Shown: positions 43,501-51,829 of the stretch, piece by piece
How the letters are laid out: each line of letters begins with the position of its first letter
Position numbering within the stretch: position 1 is the first letter of the stretch
DNA from: DAOUKH01 sp965219875
GTDB lineage: Bacteria > Chloroflexota > Dehalococcoidia > SHYB01
DNA length: 64,000 nt
Assembly (NCBI GenBank): GCA_965219875.1
Contig: CBDCOW010000001.1
Span: 1,116,001-1,180,000, forward strand
Direction: 5' to 3'
Notes under the pieces: model-generated
Seen by the model: only the letters and a program-made list of their open reading frames with translations
Told to the model about the DNA's origin: nothing
The model's database searches: none
Translations under genes and position numbers: made by a program

Positions 43501-45273
43501 TCATTTCTTTGACGGGTCGATCCAAACGCGCTCTCGGTGATAGTTGCCCGAGATCCGGTTCTGCTCGAGTCCATTAACCCACTCGGCATCAGCGCGAAAC
43601 GCCAAGGGCGTCACGTTCGGAATCGAGTAGAAGTTATTGGCGATGATTTCTACGATCTGGACAACTATTTTGCTCCGCTCGTCAGCGTCCACCGTAGCCT
43701 GTTCCTGGTCCAGAAGTGCATCCAAGGCTGGATCGTTAACCCGTAACCAATTGGTGGGTGACGACGAGTGGTACCAGGAGTAAAGCTGATTTCCCGTCGT
43801 GTGGCCATAGGATGCGTTAAGGTTCACAGGGGCCTGACCCGCGTTCATACGGGCGGACATCGCTGCATAGTCAGGGACTACGTCAGTCTCGACGTTGAAG
43901 CCAACTTGCCGCATGAATTCTATGACTATCTCGGCGGTTTGCTGGTCGAAGCCTGGGGAAGCTCCCTGGTAAAACACGAACTGCACCGGCTGATCGTCGT
44001 AGCCGGCTTCCGCCAAGAGAGCCTTCGCTCTGTCGGGGTCGTACGGGAACCGCTCCGCGATCTGTTCCTGCGTCCACGCCCATTCTTGGCGGGCAGGATT
44101 CACGTAGAAGCTTAGTAGTGCCTCGCCTTTGAAGCGCACGTCAATGATCTGTTGCCGGTTCACGGCGTACGCTAGCGCCTGCCGCACGCGGATATCGTCG
44201 AAAGGCGGCAACTGTACGTTAACGGATAGGTTGGGCGCGACTACGAACAGGTCTTTCTTTATCACCCAACCGCTATCGCTCGCTTCCAAGTCCTTGGCAT
44301 CGTCGACGCTGATGCCACCGGGCCAGTACCACCGATCGACCTGCTTCGTCCTCAGGGCCGCCAGGCGGGCTGCGTAATCTTTCATCGTGAAGCTCTCCCA
44401 CCCGTCAAGGTAGGGAAGAGCCTCGCCATCTGCCGAAGCCTGCCAATAGTTCGGATTACTCTCGGCCGCAACACTAACGCCCCGATCCAGGGAGCCGAAC
44501 ACGAAGGGCCCGGTGCCAATCGCGAGCCGCTGGGACAGGGTGACGTCTCCCTCTTGCTGCTCCAGCAGCTCTCTCGGAAGCATCTTCGTCTCCGGCGAAG
44601 CTAGCTGCGGCAAGAATTCAGCCAGCGGCTTCTCTGCCTTGATAACGATGGTGTAGTCATCCGGAGCATCCCAACTGACGATGTTCTTGTAGAAGTTGAA
44701 GGTCTTCCCAGGCTCATTCTCCTTGCTCCAGTCGATAAGCCATCCAACGTCAGCTGACGTGAAAGCCCGCCCGTTGACGGGCTCGACGTTTTGCCAATTG
44801 ACGTTCTCCTGCAGTTGGAATGTGTACTCCGTTCCGTCTGCCGAGACCGTCCAGGACTTCGCAAGCTGCCCGGTCACGGCGAAGTCGTTGTAGTCGTTCG
44901 CTCGCATCGTTAACAGACCATCGTAGATAACATCTAAGAAGTTGGCCTGTCCGGAGACGTCAATGATCGTGGGGTCGAGATGTGGGATCCCCACATCCTG
45001 TGTTCTGAACACGCCTCCGCGGTTAGGTGAAGGTGGCGCGGGCGTGGCCGTCGGCTGAGGCACGGGCGTGGCCGTCGCCGGGGGCATGGGCGTGGCCGTT
45101 GCCTGAGGCACGGGCGTGGCCGTTGCCTGAGGCACGGGCGTGGCCGTCGCCGGGGGCACGGGCGTGGCCGTGGGATCGCTGCCTCCGCAGGCAGTAACCA
45201 GGATGGCCAGCACGATTGCCGCGCTGAACACAGCCATGAATCGTTCTTTCCGCATTCTACCGATGAGTTGCAT
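43501..45273 (-). CDS. Extracellular solute-binding lipoprotein, family 5 (second system)
   Basis: 590 residues from ATG 45273. The signal peptide ends ILVTACGGS (lipobox Cys), followed by a linker of about 50 residues of TATPVP units (ATPVPQATATPVPQ), then the family-5 binding domain from GGVFRTQDVGIPHLDPTIID. It resembles the protein at 4614 in architecture but not in the linker repeat. An ATG at 45255 is an alternative start and an N-terminal extension upstream is rejected as it overlaps the preceding gene. It is in the CoA-transferase operon and is the likely receptor for the 35.5-37.4 kb permeases. Confidence 0.9.
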   Translation of the reverse strand: MQLIGRMRKERFMAVFSAAIVLAILVTACGGSDPTATPVPPATATPVPQATATPVPQATATPMPPATATPVPQPTATPAPPSPNRGGVFRTQDVGIPHLDPTIIDVSGQANFLDVIYDGLLTMRANDYNDFAVTGQLAKSWTVSADGTEYTFQLQENVNWQNVEPVNGRAFTSADVGWLIDWSKENEPGKTFNFYKNIVSWDAPDDYTIVIKAEKPLAEFLPQLASPETKMLPRELLEQQEGDVTLSQRLAIGTGPFVFGSLDRGVSVAAESNPNYWQASADGEALPYLDGWESFTMKDYAARLAALRTKQVDRWYWPGGISVDDAKDLEASDSGWVIKKDLFVVAPNLSVNVQLPPFDDIRVRQALAYAVNRQQIIDVRFKGEALLSFYVNPARQEWAWTQEQIAERFPYDPDRAKALLAEAGYDDQPVQFVFYQGASPGFDQQTAEIVIEFMRQVGFNVETDVVPDYAAMSARMNAGQAPVNLNASYGHTTGNQLYSWYHSSSPTNWLRVNDPALDALLDQEQATVDADERSKIVVQIVEIIANNFYSIPNVTPLAFRADAEWVNGLEQNRISGNYHRERVWIDPSKK

Positions 45274-45277
45274 AGTT

Positions 45278-46702
45278 TTACTCCGTTGTCGCCTTCCCGA
45301 TTTCAGCAAGGTGTAGGCTTGCCTTTCGTTGATCTGCGCTATTTCTCCGTACCCCTGAATGGACCTCCTTAAGTTTTTCCTCGTAGTCCGCATCAATGCA
45401 TTCAATCTGTCGCGACTCCAGCAACGCCTGCAAAGGGACGGTCTCGAACGGGCTTCCTACGCCGACAGGGGCATTCCCCGCTACCCCCGAGCGATAGAGG
45501 GTCTGGATCGATCCGGGGCCGAAGCCCAAGAGGTCCCCGAGAATCTCAGAGTTGTGCTCCCCAACTCCAGGAGGTGGAGTGGACGGTTTTGGCTCCCTAT
45601 CGCGAAAGAGAAAGGGAGGACGCGGGTAGAGCCGACGTCCAAGCCCGGTGTGCTCCAGATGCTGGACCTGCTGATAGTAACCCCTCTGCGCCAAGTGCGG
45701 GTGAGTCAACAGGTCTCGATTATTGAAAACCCGGCTTGCCGGAACACCCGCAGCTTGCAGCGCCTCCATCACAGATCGAGCCTCCCGCTCCTTCGTCCAC
45801 TCCTGCATGACCTTGCGTAACTCCGCCCGATTCCGCCACCGAACCAAGCCATCCGCATACCTGGTGTCCTCGGCCAAGTCTGAGCGCTGCATGGCGGTGC
45901 ACAAGCTCAGCCACTGATCATCATCGGAGACGCTGATCGCGACCCATTGGTCGTGTCCAAGACATGGGAAGCAGCCGTGCGGTGCTGCCCAGGGGTGATC
46001 GTTGCCCGTGCGCTGCTGCTGAATGCCTGTCGCCTGGTATTCGAGCAACGCGTCGCCTAGGAAAGAGACCCCGCATTCATACATGGAGACATCGAGCCAC
46101 TGGCCTTGCCCGGTCCGTGACCGTTGCTCGAGTGCGGTGGCCAAGGCGAGAGCGCAGTACCAACATGCAATCAGGTCTACGTAAGCGTAGCCAGCCTTCA
46201 TGGGAGGGCCATCCGTATAGCCGGTAACCTCGCAGAATCCACATGTGGCTTCCATAGCATCACCGACGGCGGAGTATTGGCTCCACGGCCCCGTATGCCC
46301 ATAGCCTGTGAACGAGAGCATGATCAGGTCAGGTCGAATCTCTCGTAGGGCCGCATAATCGAGGCCGAACTGTTCCATGACTCGCGGCGTATAGTTCTCC
46401 ACTACGACATCGCTGATGCGTACCAGGTCCTTGAACAGGTCGATCCCGACCTCCTCCCGAAGATTGAGCGTCACGCCAAGCTTGTTCCGATGGAGGAAAT
46501 TGAACGTACCCGACCTTTCCCAGTACCGTTCGCCCGGCTCATCATCTGCGAAGGGGCCGAAGAGGCGAAAGTCCGGCCGGGTTACGTGCTCCACCTTGAT
46601 GACGTCGGCCCCATTGCCAGCCAGGAGTTGTACGGCATACGGCGCCGCCCAAACGCTTGATAGGTCGAGCACCCGCACGCCCTCGAAAGGCTGCGCCGCC
46701 AT
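45278..46702 (-). CDS. CaiB/BaiF class III CoA-transferase, third copy
   Basis: 474 residues, the longest of the four, with a C-terminal extension of about 60 residues of no known domain. N-terminal GVRVLDLSSVWAAPYAVQLL, then GADVIKVEHVTRPDFR, and the active-site segment GQWLDVSMYECGVSF with Asp. Starts immediately after the stop of the fourth transferase (TGAATG), so translation is coupled. It transfers CoA to a carboxylic acid; the pair 45278/46703 repeats the 38202/39506 tandem arrangement. The lipoprotein gene follows 4 bases later. Confidence 0.9.
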   Translation of the reverse strand: MAAQPFEGVRVLDLSSVWAAPYAVQLLAGNGADVIKVEHVTRPDFRLFGPFADDEPGERYWERSGTFNFLHRNKLGVTLNLREEVGIDLFKDLVRISDVVVENYTPRVMEQFGLDYAALREIRPDLIMLSFTGYGHTGPWSQYSAVGDAMEATCGFCEVTGYTDGPPMKAGYAYVDLIACWYCALALATALEQRSRTGQGQWLDVSMYECGVSFLGDALLEYQATGIQQQRTGNDHPWAAPHGCFPCLGHDQWVAISVSDDDQWLSLCTAMQRSDLAEDTRYADGLVRWRNRAELRKVMQEWTKEREARSVMEALQAAGVPASRVFNNRDLLTHPHLAQRGYYQQVQHLEHTGLGRRLYPRPPFLFRDREPKPSTPPPGVGEHNSEILGDLLGFGPGSIQTLYRSGVAGNAPVGVGSPFETVPLQALLESRQIECIDADYEEKLKEVHSGVRRNSADQRKASLHLAEIGKATTE

Positions 46703-47905
46703 TCAAATCACTCCTTGCGCCCGCAGAGCCAGCAACTCATTCCTACCAAGCCCCAGACCGTCGCAATACACGTCGGCGTTGTGCTGACCGAGATCAGGCG
46801 CCGGAACACGTTGTACCGTCCATGGAGCGGATGAACGAAAAGGAAGCTGCGCCACCGAGCCATAGGGAGCGGTCGCATAGAAATTGCGGGCGTCGAGCTG
46901 CGGGCAGTCTAGCAGCTCGTCCATTTTTTGGGAGCACCCCCACGGGAATCTCCAAGTATTTGCCTCGTCGAAGAGCGCGCGCTTCGGCTTGTCTTGCACC
47001 GCCGACTTCATCGCGGCGACAAGATCATCGGTATGCCGAATCCGTGTGGAGTGAGTATGGAAGCGAGGCTGGTTGAGGTCCGGCGCTTCGAGCATACTGG
47101 TCATGCTCTCCCACGACACCGCGCCGTCACTGACACCCAGAGATGGGTGGGTACACCCATCCGCCGCAGGGATAAGGCCTACGCGGCCATCAATATTGAC
47201 CTCGGGCCGTCGCTGCCGGGACTGTACGGCGCCCAGATATGCGTAATAAGAGTGATTAGCAACAAGCTCGGATGCGAGGGTCTCCATGATCGAGACATCC
47301 ACCCATTCGCCCTGGCCGGACCTCCGTCTCGCAGCCAGCGCCGTGAGCGTTGCGAAGGCGGCCATAGTTCCCGCGGCGAACTGGGCTTGAGTGAACAGGC
47401 CATGTTTCAAGGGCTCTTGGTCCAGCAAGCCCGAAATCGACATCAGCCCGCCGGCGGCATAGAGCACCAACTCTGACGCCCGGTAGTCCCGGTACGGCCC
47501 CGTCTGCCCGAAGTTTGTAATCGACGTTACGATGATGGCCGGATTTCGCTGCCTCAATACCTCAAAGCCCAAGCCGAGACGAGGCAGCACCCTAGGAGAG
47601 AAGTTGTCGACGACTATATCCGCGTTCCCCACCATCTCAAGGAACAGCGCCTTCCCCGTCCGTGTCTTCAAATTCAACGTGATCCCACGTTTGTCAGTAT
47701 TCACATAGCGGAAGGAAGGATTCCCCTCGGAGCCATCAGGCGAAACCACCCACGGCGCCGTTCGGCGTTGAGGATCCCCCTCAGGCCGCTCGACTTTTGT
47801 GACCTCAGCCCCCAATCGCGCAAGAATCCCCGCACACCAGGGCCCGGCCAAGTAATGGCCGACGTCTAAAACGCGAATGCCTGACAAGGGAGCCGATTCC
47901 ACCAT
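46703..47905 (-). CDS. CaiB/BaiF class III CoA-transferase, fourth copy
   Basis: 400 residues from ATG 47905 (a GTG two codons earlier is also possible). GIRVLDVGHYLAGPWCAGIL, GAEVTKVERPEGDPQRRTAP and active-site GEWVDVSIMETLASEL with Asp follow the family pattern. It is first of the pair with 45278 on this strand. In the family the CoA donor is often a succinyl-, acetyl- or product-CoA. The upstream 360-base gap likely holds the promoter of the five-gene CoA-transferase/lipoprotein/hydratase block. Confidence 0.91.
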   Translation of the reverse strand: MVESAPLSGIRVLDVGHYLAGPWCAGILARLGAEVTKVERPEGDPQRRTAPWVVSPDGSEGNPSFRYVNTDKRGITLNLKTRTGKALFLEMVGNADIVVDNFSPRVLPRLGLGFEVLRQRNPAIIVTSITNFGQTGPYRDYRASELVLYAAGGLMSISGLLDQEPLKHGLFTQAQFAAGTMAAFATLTALAARRRSGQGEWVDVSIMETLASELVANHSYYAYLGAVQSRQRRPEVNIDGRVGLIPAADGCTHPSLGVSDGAVSWESMTSMLEAPDLNQPRFHTHSTRIRHTDDLVAAMKSAVQDKPKRALFDEANTWRFPWGCSQKMDELLDCPQLDARNFYATAPYGSVAQLPFRSSAPWTVQRVPAPDLGQHNADVYCDGLGLGRNELLALRAQGVI

Positions 47906-48267
47906 AATCACGACAAGTTATAGCTGTTTCATCTAGTTTGGCAGCAGAATACTATCTATATCCGCTGAATGCAACGGCGTAGCCGAGTCGGCTGCTCACT
48001 GACTGTCGTCTGAGAATTGCCTATCGCCACCGGCCATCGCTGCGGGCGAGAGCCGGACCCGCAGTCGTGGGTCGCCGATGTAACCACAAGGCTATGAGAA
48101 TGGCCAGCGGCGCTATCGAGTACACAAGGAGTCGAGGCGCATCGGAATCTGCCAAGCCGAGGGATAGATCCATCCTCTGTGGCTTTGGCCGACCAGTAGA
48201 TTGACGCGCGTCCGGCCCTCGCAGCCGATAGGGGCACAACGTAGTCGTAGCGCCCCAACGTGAGACA
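47906..48267. other. Intergenic region
   Basis: About 360 bases with no supported gene between the E1 beta subunit stop and the CoA-transferase start, both on the minus strand. It probably contains the CoA-transferase promoter and E1 terminator, but no clear hairpin or -35/-10 pair was picked out. Confidence 0.4.
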
Positions 48268-49245
48268 TCAGTCCGCTAAGACTGATTGCACCGCGGCCAC
48301 AACATCTTCTTGGCTTGGGACGGAAGCCATCTCAAGGTGCCGGGCGAACGGTGTTGGCACGTCGGCGCCGGCCACCCGCACTATCTCGCCGTCGAGATAG
48401 TCGAAGGCGCAGCTATAGACCTGCTCTGCCACTTCCGCACCAAAGGCCCCGGTGCGGTTTGTCTCTTCGACGATGATGCAACGGCCCGTCCGTTTGACCG
48501 AACTCCCCACTGTATCGATATCTAGTGGGCTGAGACTGCGCAGGTCTACAACCTCGCATTGGATCCCTTGCCTCGCCAGCTGCTCCGCCGCTTCCAGCGC
48601 GACCGGAACCATCCGCAGGTATGCGACGATAGTAACGTCATCGCCCTGGCGCTTGACCTCCGCTTGCCCCAGCGGGATTTCGTAATACTGGTCAGGCACC
48701 TCGCCCTCGGTCTTGTAGAGCAGAGCATGTTCCACGAAGATCACCGGGTTTTTGTCCTTGATGGCGCTACGAAACAGACCTACGGCATCGTATGGCGTGG
48801 CGGGGCAAGCAACCTTGAGGCCGGGGACGGAGGCGAACCAACTTTCGACACTGACCGAATGGGGGGCGCCCGCCTGGCTGCCGACCGCATTGACCATCCG
48901 AATCACCACGGGGACTGCTATTTGCCCAGCTGACATGTAGTGAAGCTTCGCGGCGTTGTTGACGATCTGGTCTATAGCCAGCAGGCTGAAAGCGCTGATC
49001 ATGACCTCCACCACAGGGCGCATTCCAGCCATGGCGGCTCCGATGCCGCATCCTACGAATCCGGATTCCGAGATAGGAGTGTCGCGAACCCGGTCTTCGC
49101 CGTAGACGTCCTGGAAGCCTCCCGTGACTGCATATGGGCCGCCGTAGCGTCCAACATCCTCCCCCAATAGAAAGACCTTGGGATCATTATCGAGCGCTTC
49201 CCGCAGCGCCTTGCCCATCGCTTCTCTATAAGTAACCACTGGCAT
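48268..49245 (-). CDS. 2-oxoacid dehydrogenase E1 component, beta subunit
   Basis: 325 residues of the PdhB/AcoB/BkdB family. MPVVTYREAMGKALREALDN, LGEDVGRYGGPYAVTGGFQD, DTPISESGFVGCGIGAAMAG and AVGSQAGAPHSVSVESWFAS match the thiamine-diphosphate-binding beta subunit. It pairs with the alpha subunit 12 bases upstream to oxidatively decarboxylate a 2-oxoacid and transfer the acyl group to lipoate. No E2 or E3 gene follows; the pathway partners may lie elsewhere. The layout is closest to acetoin (AcoAB) or pyruvate types, but substrate is unresolved. Confidence 0.9.
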   Translation of the reverse strand: MPVVTYREAMGKALREALDNDPKVFLLGEDVGRYGGPYAVTGGFQDVYGEDRVRDTPISESGFVGCGIGAAMAGMRPVVEVMISAFSLLAIDQIVNNAAKLHYMSAGQIAVPVVIRMVNAVGSQAGAPHSVSVESWFASVPGLKVACPATPYDAVGLFRSAIKDKNPVIFVEHALLYKTEGEVPDQYYEIPLGQAEVKRQGDDVTIVAYLRMVPVALEAAEQLARQGIQCEVVDLRSLSPLDIDTVGSSVKRTGRCIIVEETNRTGAFGAEVAEQVYSCAFDYLDGEIVRVAGADVPTPFARHLEMASVPSQEDVVAAVQSVLAD

Positions 49246-49257
49246 GCCAGCCCTCTC

Positions 49258-50226
49258 CTATTCCGCGAACACGTGGTCGTAAAGGGTTTGCTTGGACGCC
49301 CACTGGCTCGTTTCCGCGAACGCCGCCGCCTCGTCCACGACTTTGGCGACTTCTTGCGCGATGTCATCGACCTCTACGTTCATTCCGGCATCCTCAAGCT
49401 GCTTGCCCAGCTTCGCGATGGGGTCCCGCAATTTCCATTGCTCTTCCTCAGCCCGTTCTCGATAGAGCAGCTGGTCGGTGATCGAATGCCCCCGAAACCG
49501 GTAGCAAACCGCCTCGATGAAGGCAGGGCCCTTGCCAGACCTCGCCTGGCTAACCGCTCGCAATGCGGCCTCTCGCACCGCCAAAGCATTCATGCCATCC
49601 ACGACCTCTGTCTTGATGCCGTACAGCTCTGGCGCACGGCGGACTTCCTGCAGCGCGCATGCCCGCTTCGTCGCGGTCCCCATCCCGTATCCATTGTTTT
49701 CTAACAGAAAGACGACCGGCAACTCCCAAAGGCTGGCAAGGTTCATCGATTCCCAGAGCTCTCCTTCGTTCAAAGCGCCATCCCCGAATATTGCAAGGGT
49801 GACGCGATCCTCACCTGCGAGCTTTGCCCCGAGGGCTAGACCTGTGGCAATGGGGAGCATACCACCAACGATCGCGTAGCCCCCCAGGAATCCCTTGGAA
49901 GCATCGAAGATGTGCATGGACCCGCCTTTGCCATGGCTAGTGCCCGTCTCCTTGCCGAACAGCTCCGCCATGAGCTTCTGGGGGTCCACCCCCCGAGCCA
50001 GGGCGTGGCCATGCTCCCGGTAGTGCGAGACGATGTAATCCTGCGGCGCAAGGGCCGAGAAGATACCGCTGGCAACGGCCTCTTCTCCAATGTAGAGGTG
50101 AAGGAAGCCGCTGATTTTCCCTTGCATATAGAGTTCGCCTACCCGTTCCTCGAACCGGCGAATGAGCGCCATGCGGCGGTACAGGTCCAGGGCTATCGGA
50201 ATATCAAGTGACGTCGAGTTGGTCAC
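49258..50226 (-). CDS. 2-oxoacid dehydrogenase E1 component, alpha subunit
   Basis: 322 residues from GTG 50226, which follows AAGGAG at an 8-base gap; a 15-residue open extension is rejected. The ThDP-binding GDG...NN motif is intact as FGDGALNEGELWESMNLASL then LENNGYGMGTA. Conserved HSITDQLLYRER contains the phosphorylation-loop region. It forms an alpha2beta2 E1 with the next gene and acts on a 2-oxoacid. The start region lies 120 bases from the crotonase remnant, the island's right-hand graveyard. Confidence 0.9.
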   Translation of the reverse strand: MTNSTSLDIPIALDLYRRMALIRRFEERVGELYMQGKISGFLHLYIGEEAVASGIFSALAPQDYIVSHYREHGHALARGVDPQKLMAELFGKETGTSHGKGGSMHIFDASKGFLGGYAIVGGMLPIATGLALGAKLAGEDRVTLAIFGDGALNEGELWESMNLASLWELPVVFLLENNGYGMGTATKRACALQEVRRAPELYGIKTEVVDGMNALAVREAALRAVSQARSGKGPAFIEAVCYRFRGHSITDQLLYRERAEEEQWKLRDPIAKLGKQLEDAGMNVEVDDIAQEVAKVVDEAAAFAETSQWASKQTLYDHVFAE

Positions 50227-50369
50227 AGCTTCTGCTCCTTCGTCATTGTTCAGCGGGGAAAGTCCTCGCATCGGTTACGTCGTCTACCCAAGCTTGAACC
50301 ATGACCTTCTAATTTTCAAAGTAGGTTCTCTCCTAGCTGCGCTACGGCTGCGTTAGGGTGGGCTAGCCG

Positions 50370-50700
50370 GCCGCCCACCGGGCGGGGCGTTTCCGCGAAC
50401 GTCAACGGTCCTTCTTTGGCCTCTTCCGTTTGGCTGATCTGGGTATAGACCACGTCGCTGCATTTGTGCAACTCCTCCACGGCCAAGCGGCGCCAGAAGT
50501 GCATCATCTCCGTACATGGCTTCTCCGAAGTGCGTCATGCTAGCGAAGTGCTGAATGCCGTAGATGGCAAGGATACCCCGTTTGACCTCCGGCAGGCCGA
50601 ATGTAGCCTCCGTAGAGGCGATGCGGATGTCGCAGTCCATCGCCTCCTCCATGTCGCCCCCCTAGCAAGCCCGTTAACCGCCGCGACGAGTCCCAAGCTC
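50370..50700 (-). pseudogene. Enoyl-CoA hydratase/isomerase (crotonase) remnant
   Basis: Minus-strand fragments read in order GLVAAVNGLARG, a frameshift at a run of six G, then MEEAMDCDIRIASTEATFGL with PEVKRGILAIYG, then after a deletion and further frame change EELHKCSDVVYTQ and TEEAKEGPLTFAETPRPVGG. These are the oxyanion-loop, the GLPEVxxG motif and the C-terminal SxDAxEGxxAFxExRxP of crotonases. The gene is dead. A crotonase would have been the fifth CaiD-like member of this cluster. Confidence 0.85.
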
Positions 50701-50888
50701 AATCCCCCAGCCCCGCAGAAGAGATCGATGGCCCACGGGCGTGGTCGGCTCTCCAGCCAAGCTCGAACGCCGATTCTGTCGTTCGGGTCGGGGGAACTGC
50801 GGTGAAGATTGAGGTTGATTCGCGGTCCACGCCGGACCGGAACCCGGTACCGCGAACTGCGTTTGGCGGCGTCCATGGGACCATTCAT
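50689..50888 (-). pseudogene. N-terminal fragment of a C5 cytosine DNA methyltransferase
   Basis: Reading on the minus strand from ATG 50888, RPRPWAIDLFCGAGGLSLGL carries motif I (DLFCGxGGxSxG) of m5C methyltransferases. The frame then runs directly into the crotonase text (VAAVNGLARG) with no methyltransferase sequence beyond motif I, so the fragment ends at a deletion junction near 50688. With the restriction-like fragment just upstream it is probably the relic of one restriction-modification system. Confidence 0.75.
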
Positions 50889-51208
50889 GGCCGTACCGAT
50901 GTGGTCGAGCCGGTCGGGTTGAATGGATCGAGAAGAGCCTTGACGGGATACCCGTTCGCGCGGCTGTAGGTGATCGCGGCCGTGATGATCTCACAGGCCC
51001 TATCCGCGAGGTCCTGGTACATAAGTTGAGCCGGATAGGTCCCGCCCTTGCAGATCAGATAGCCGTCCAGCCACTCCCTGAACTCCGCGCCGCGCCGGCT
51101 TTCGATGACTCGCTGGGTCGGCTGGCCCTAGTCATCGAGCTCCCCGTTCTTCTCCGGGTACTTGTAGGGAGAATTGAGGATGGGTTGTTCAAAGAACCGA
51201 TCTTCCAC
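50885..51208 (-). pseudogene. Relic of a BPTD_3080-like (type III-like) restriction enzyme
   Basis: Starts at GTG 51208 as MEDRFFEQPILNSPYKYPEK, then stops at a TAG after GELDD and continues GQPTQRVIESRRGAEF. After a deletion it resumes at CKGGTYPAQLMYQDLADRAC and ends LLDPFNPTGSTTSVRP. The opening block, the QPTQRIIExRRxAEF segment and the CKGGTxPAQLxYQDLADxAC-DPxNPTGST segment are those of the BPTD_3080 family of DEAD-helicase restriction enzymes. Nonsense mutation plus a large internal deletion leave it inactive. Confidence 0.75.
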
Positions 51209-51625
51209 GCGTGACCTCTCAGACTATTGAGCCCAGCCGGTTGAGATGCAGGGGACACGGGACCGTGTTGGTGCGTGCCCAGGGTACGACAAAGGGCATG
51301 CCGACCCGCCTGCATCCCGGTCAGGGCTGTATTGTAGCCTGCCCGTACCGCAGCCTGGGAATGAACCTAGGGCGATGGCGAGCGCGGACCTCTGAAGGCA
51401 GGAATAGACCTGGCCGACGGGATGGTCCTATTGCTTTCCTGCGCGCTCCCGTGTCTTGATGGCAAGACCCGCGCACGGTTCCTGCCATCGGCGGGTGCAC
51501 CCCTTTAAGAGAGGGAGTAATAGTGCCGTGGGGCAAGGGGTAGGGTACCCCGCGGGGTAGGCTATTGCGTTCCGGGTATTTCCCCTAGCCTTTCGGGCAA
51601 CCTTTCGGCCTAGACGAGGTTCGTC
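51209..51625. other. Non-coding stretch, no feature recognised
   Basis: About 400 bases between the restriction relic and the recombinase relic. A GGGTACCCCGCGGGGTAGGC palindrome-like block lies near 51543. No gene is supported. Confidence 0.4.
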
Positions 51626-51829
51626 ATGCAGGTGGACGAAGATCAGGGCGTCCCGCCCACGCCCGCGGTTGGCGTGGTGGCATCGCCTTTTGCGGTCACC
51701 TCCCCAAGGGCCGAACGCCCTCAGCGAGTTGATCCACGCTTGGCCATGGGCGTCCGCTCCTTGATTGTTGGGGACTTGTCATGCAGGTGAACGACGCTCG
51801 AAGTGTCCCGCCCACGCTCGCGGCCTGCG
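51626..51829 (+). repeat. Diverged direct repeat at the recombinase remnant
   Basis: ATGCAGGTGGACGAAGATCA at 51626 and ATGCAGGTGAACGACGCTCG at 51781 begin a ~50-base repeat that shares GTCCCGCCCACGC(C/T)CGCG downstream, spaced 155 bases. Both start with ATG in the same frame as a possible leader. They may be the two copies left by an integration or duplication next to the serine recombinase. Confidence 0.5.
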
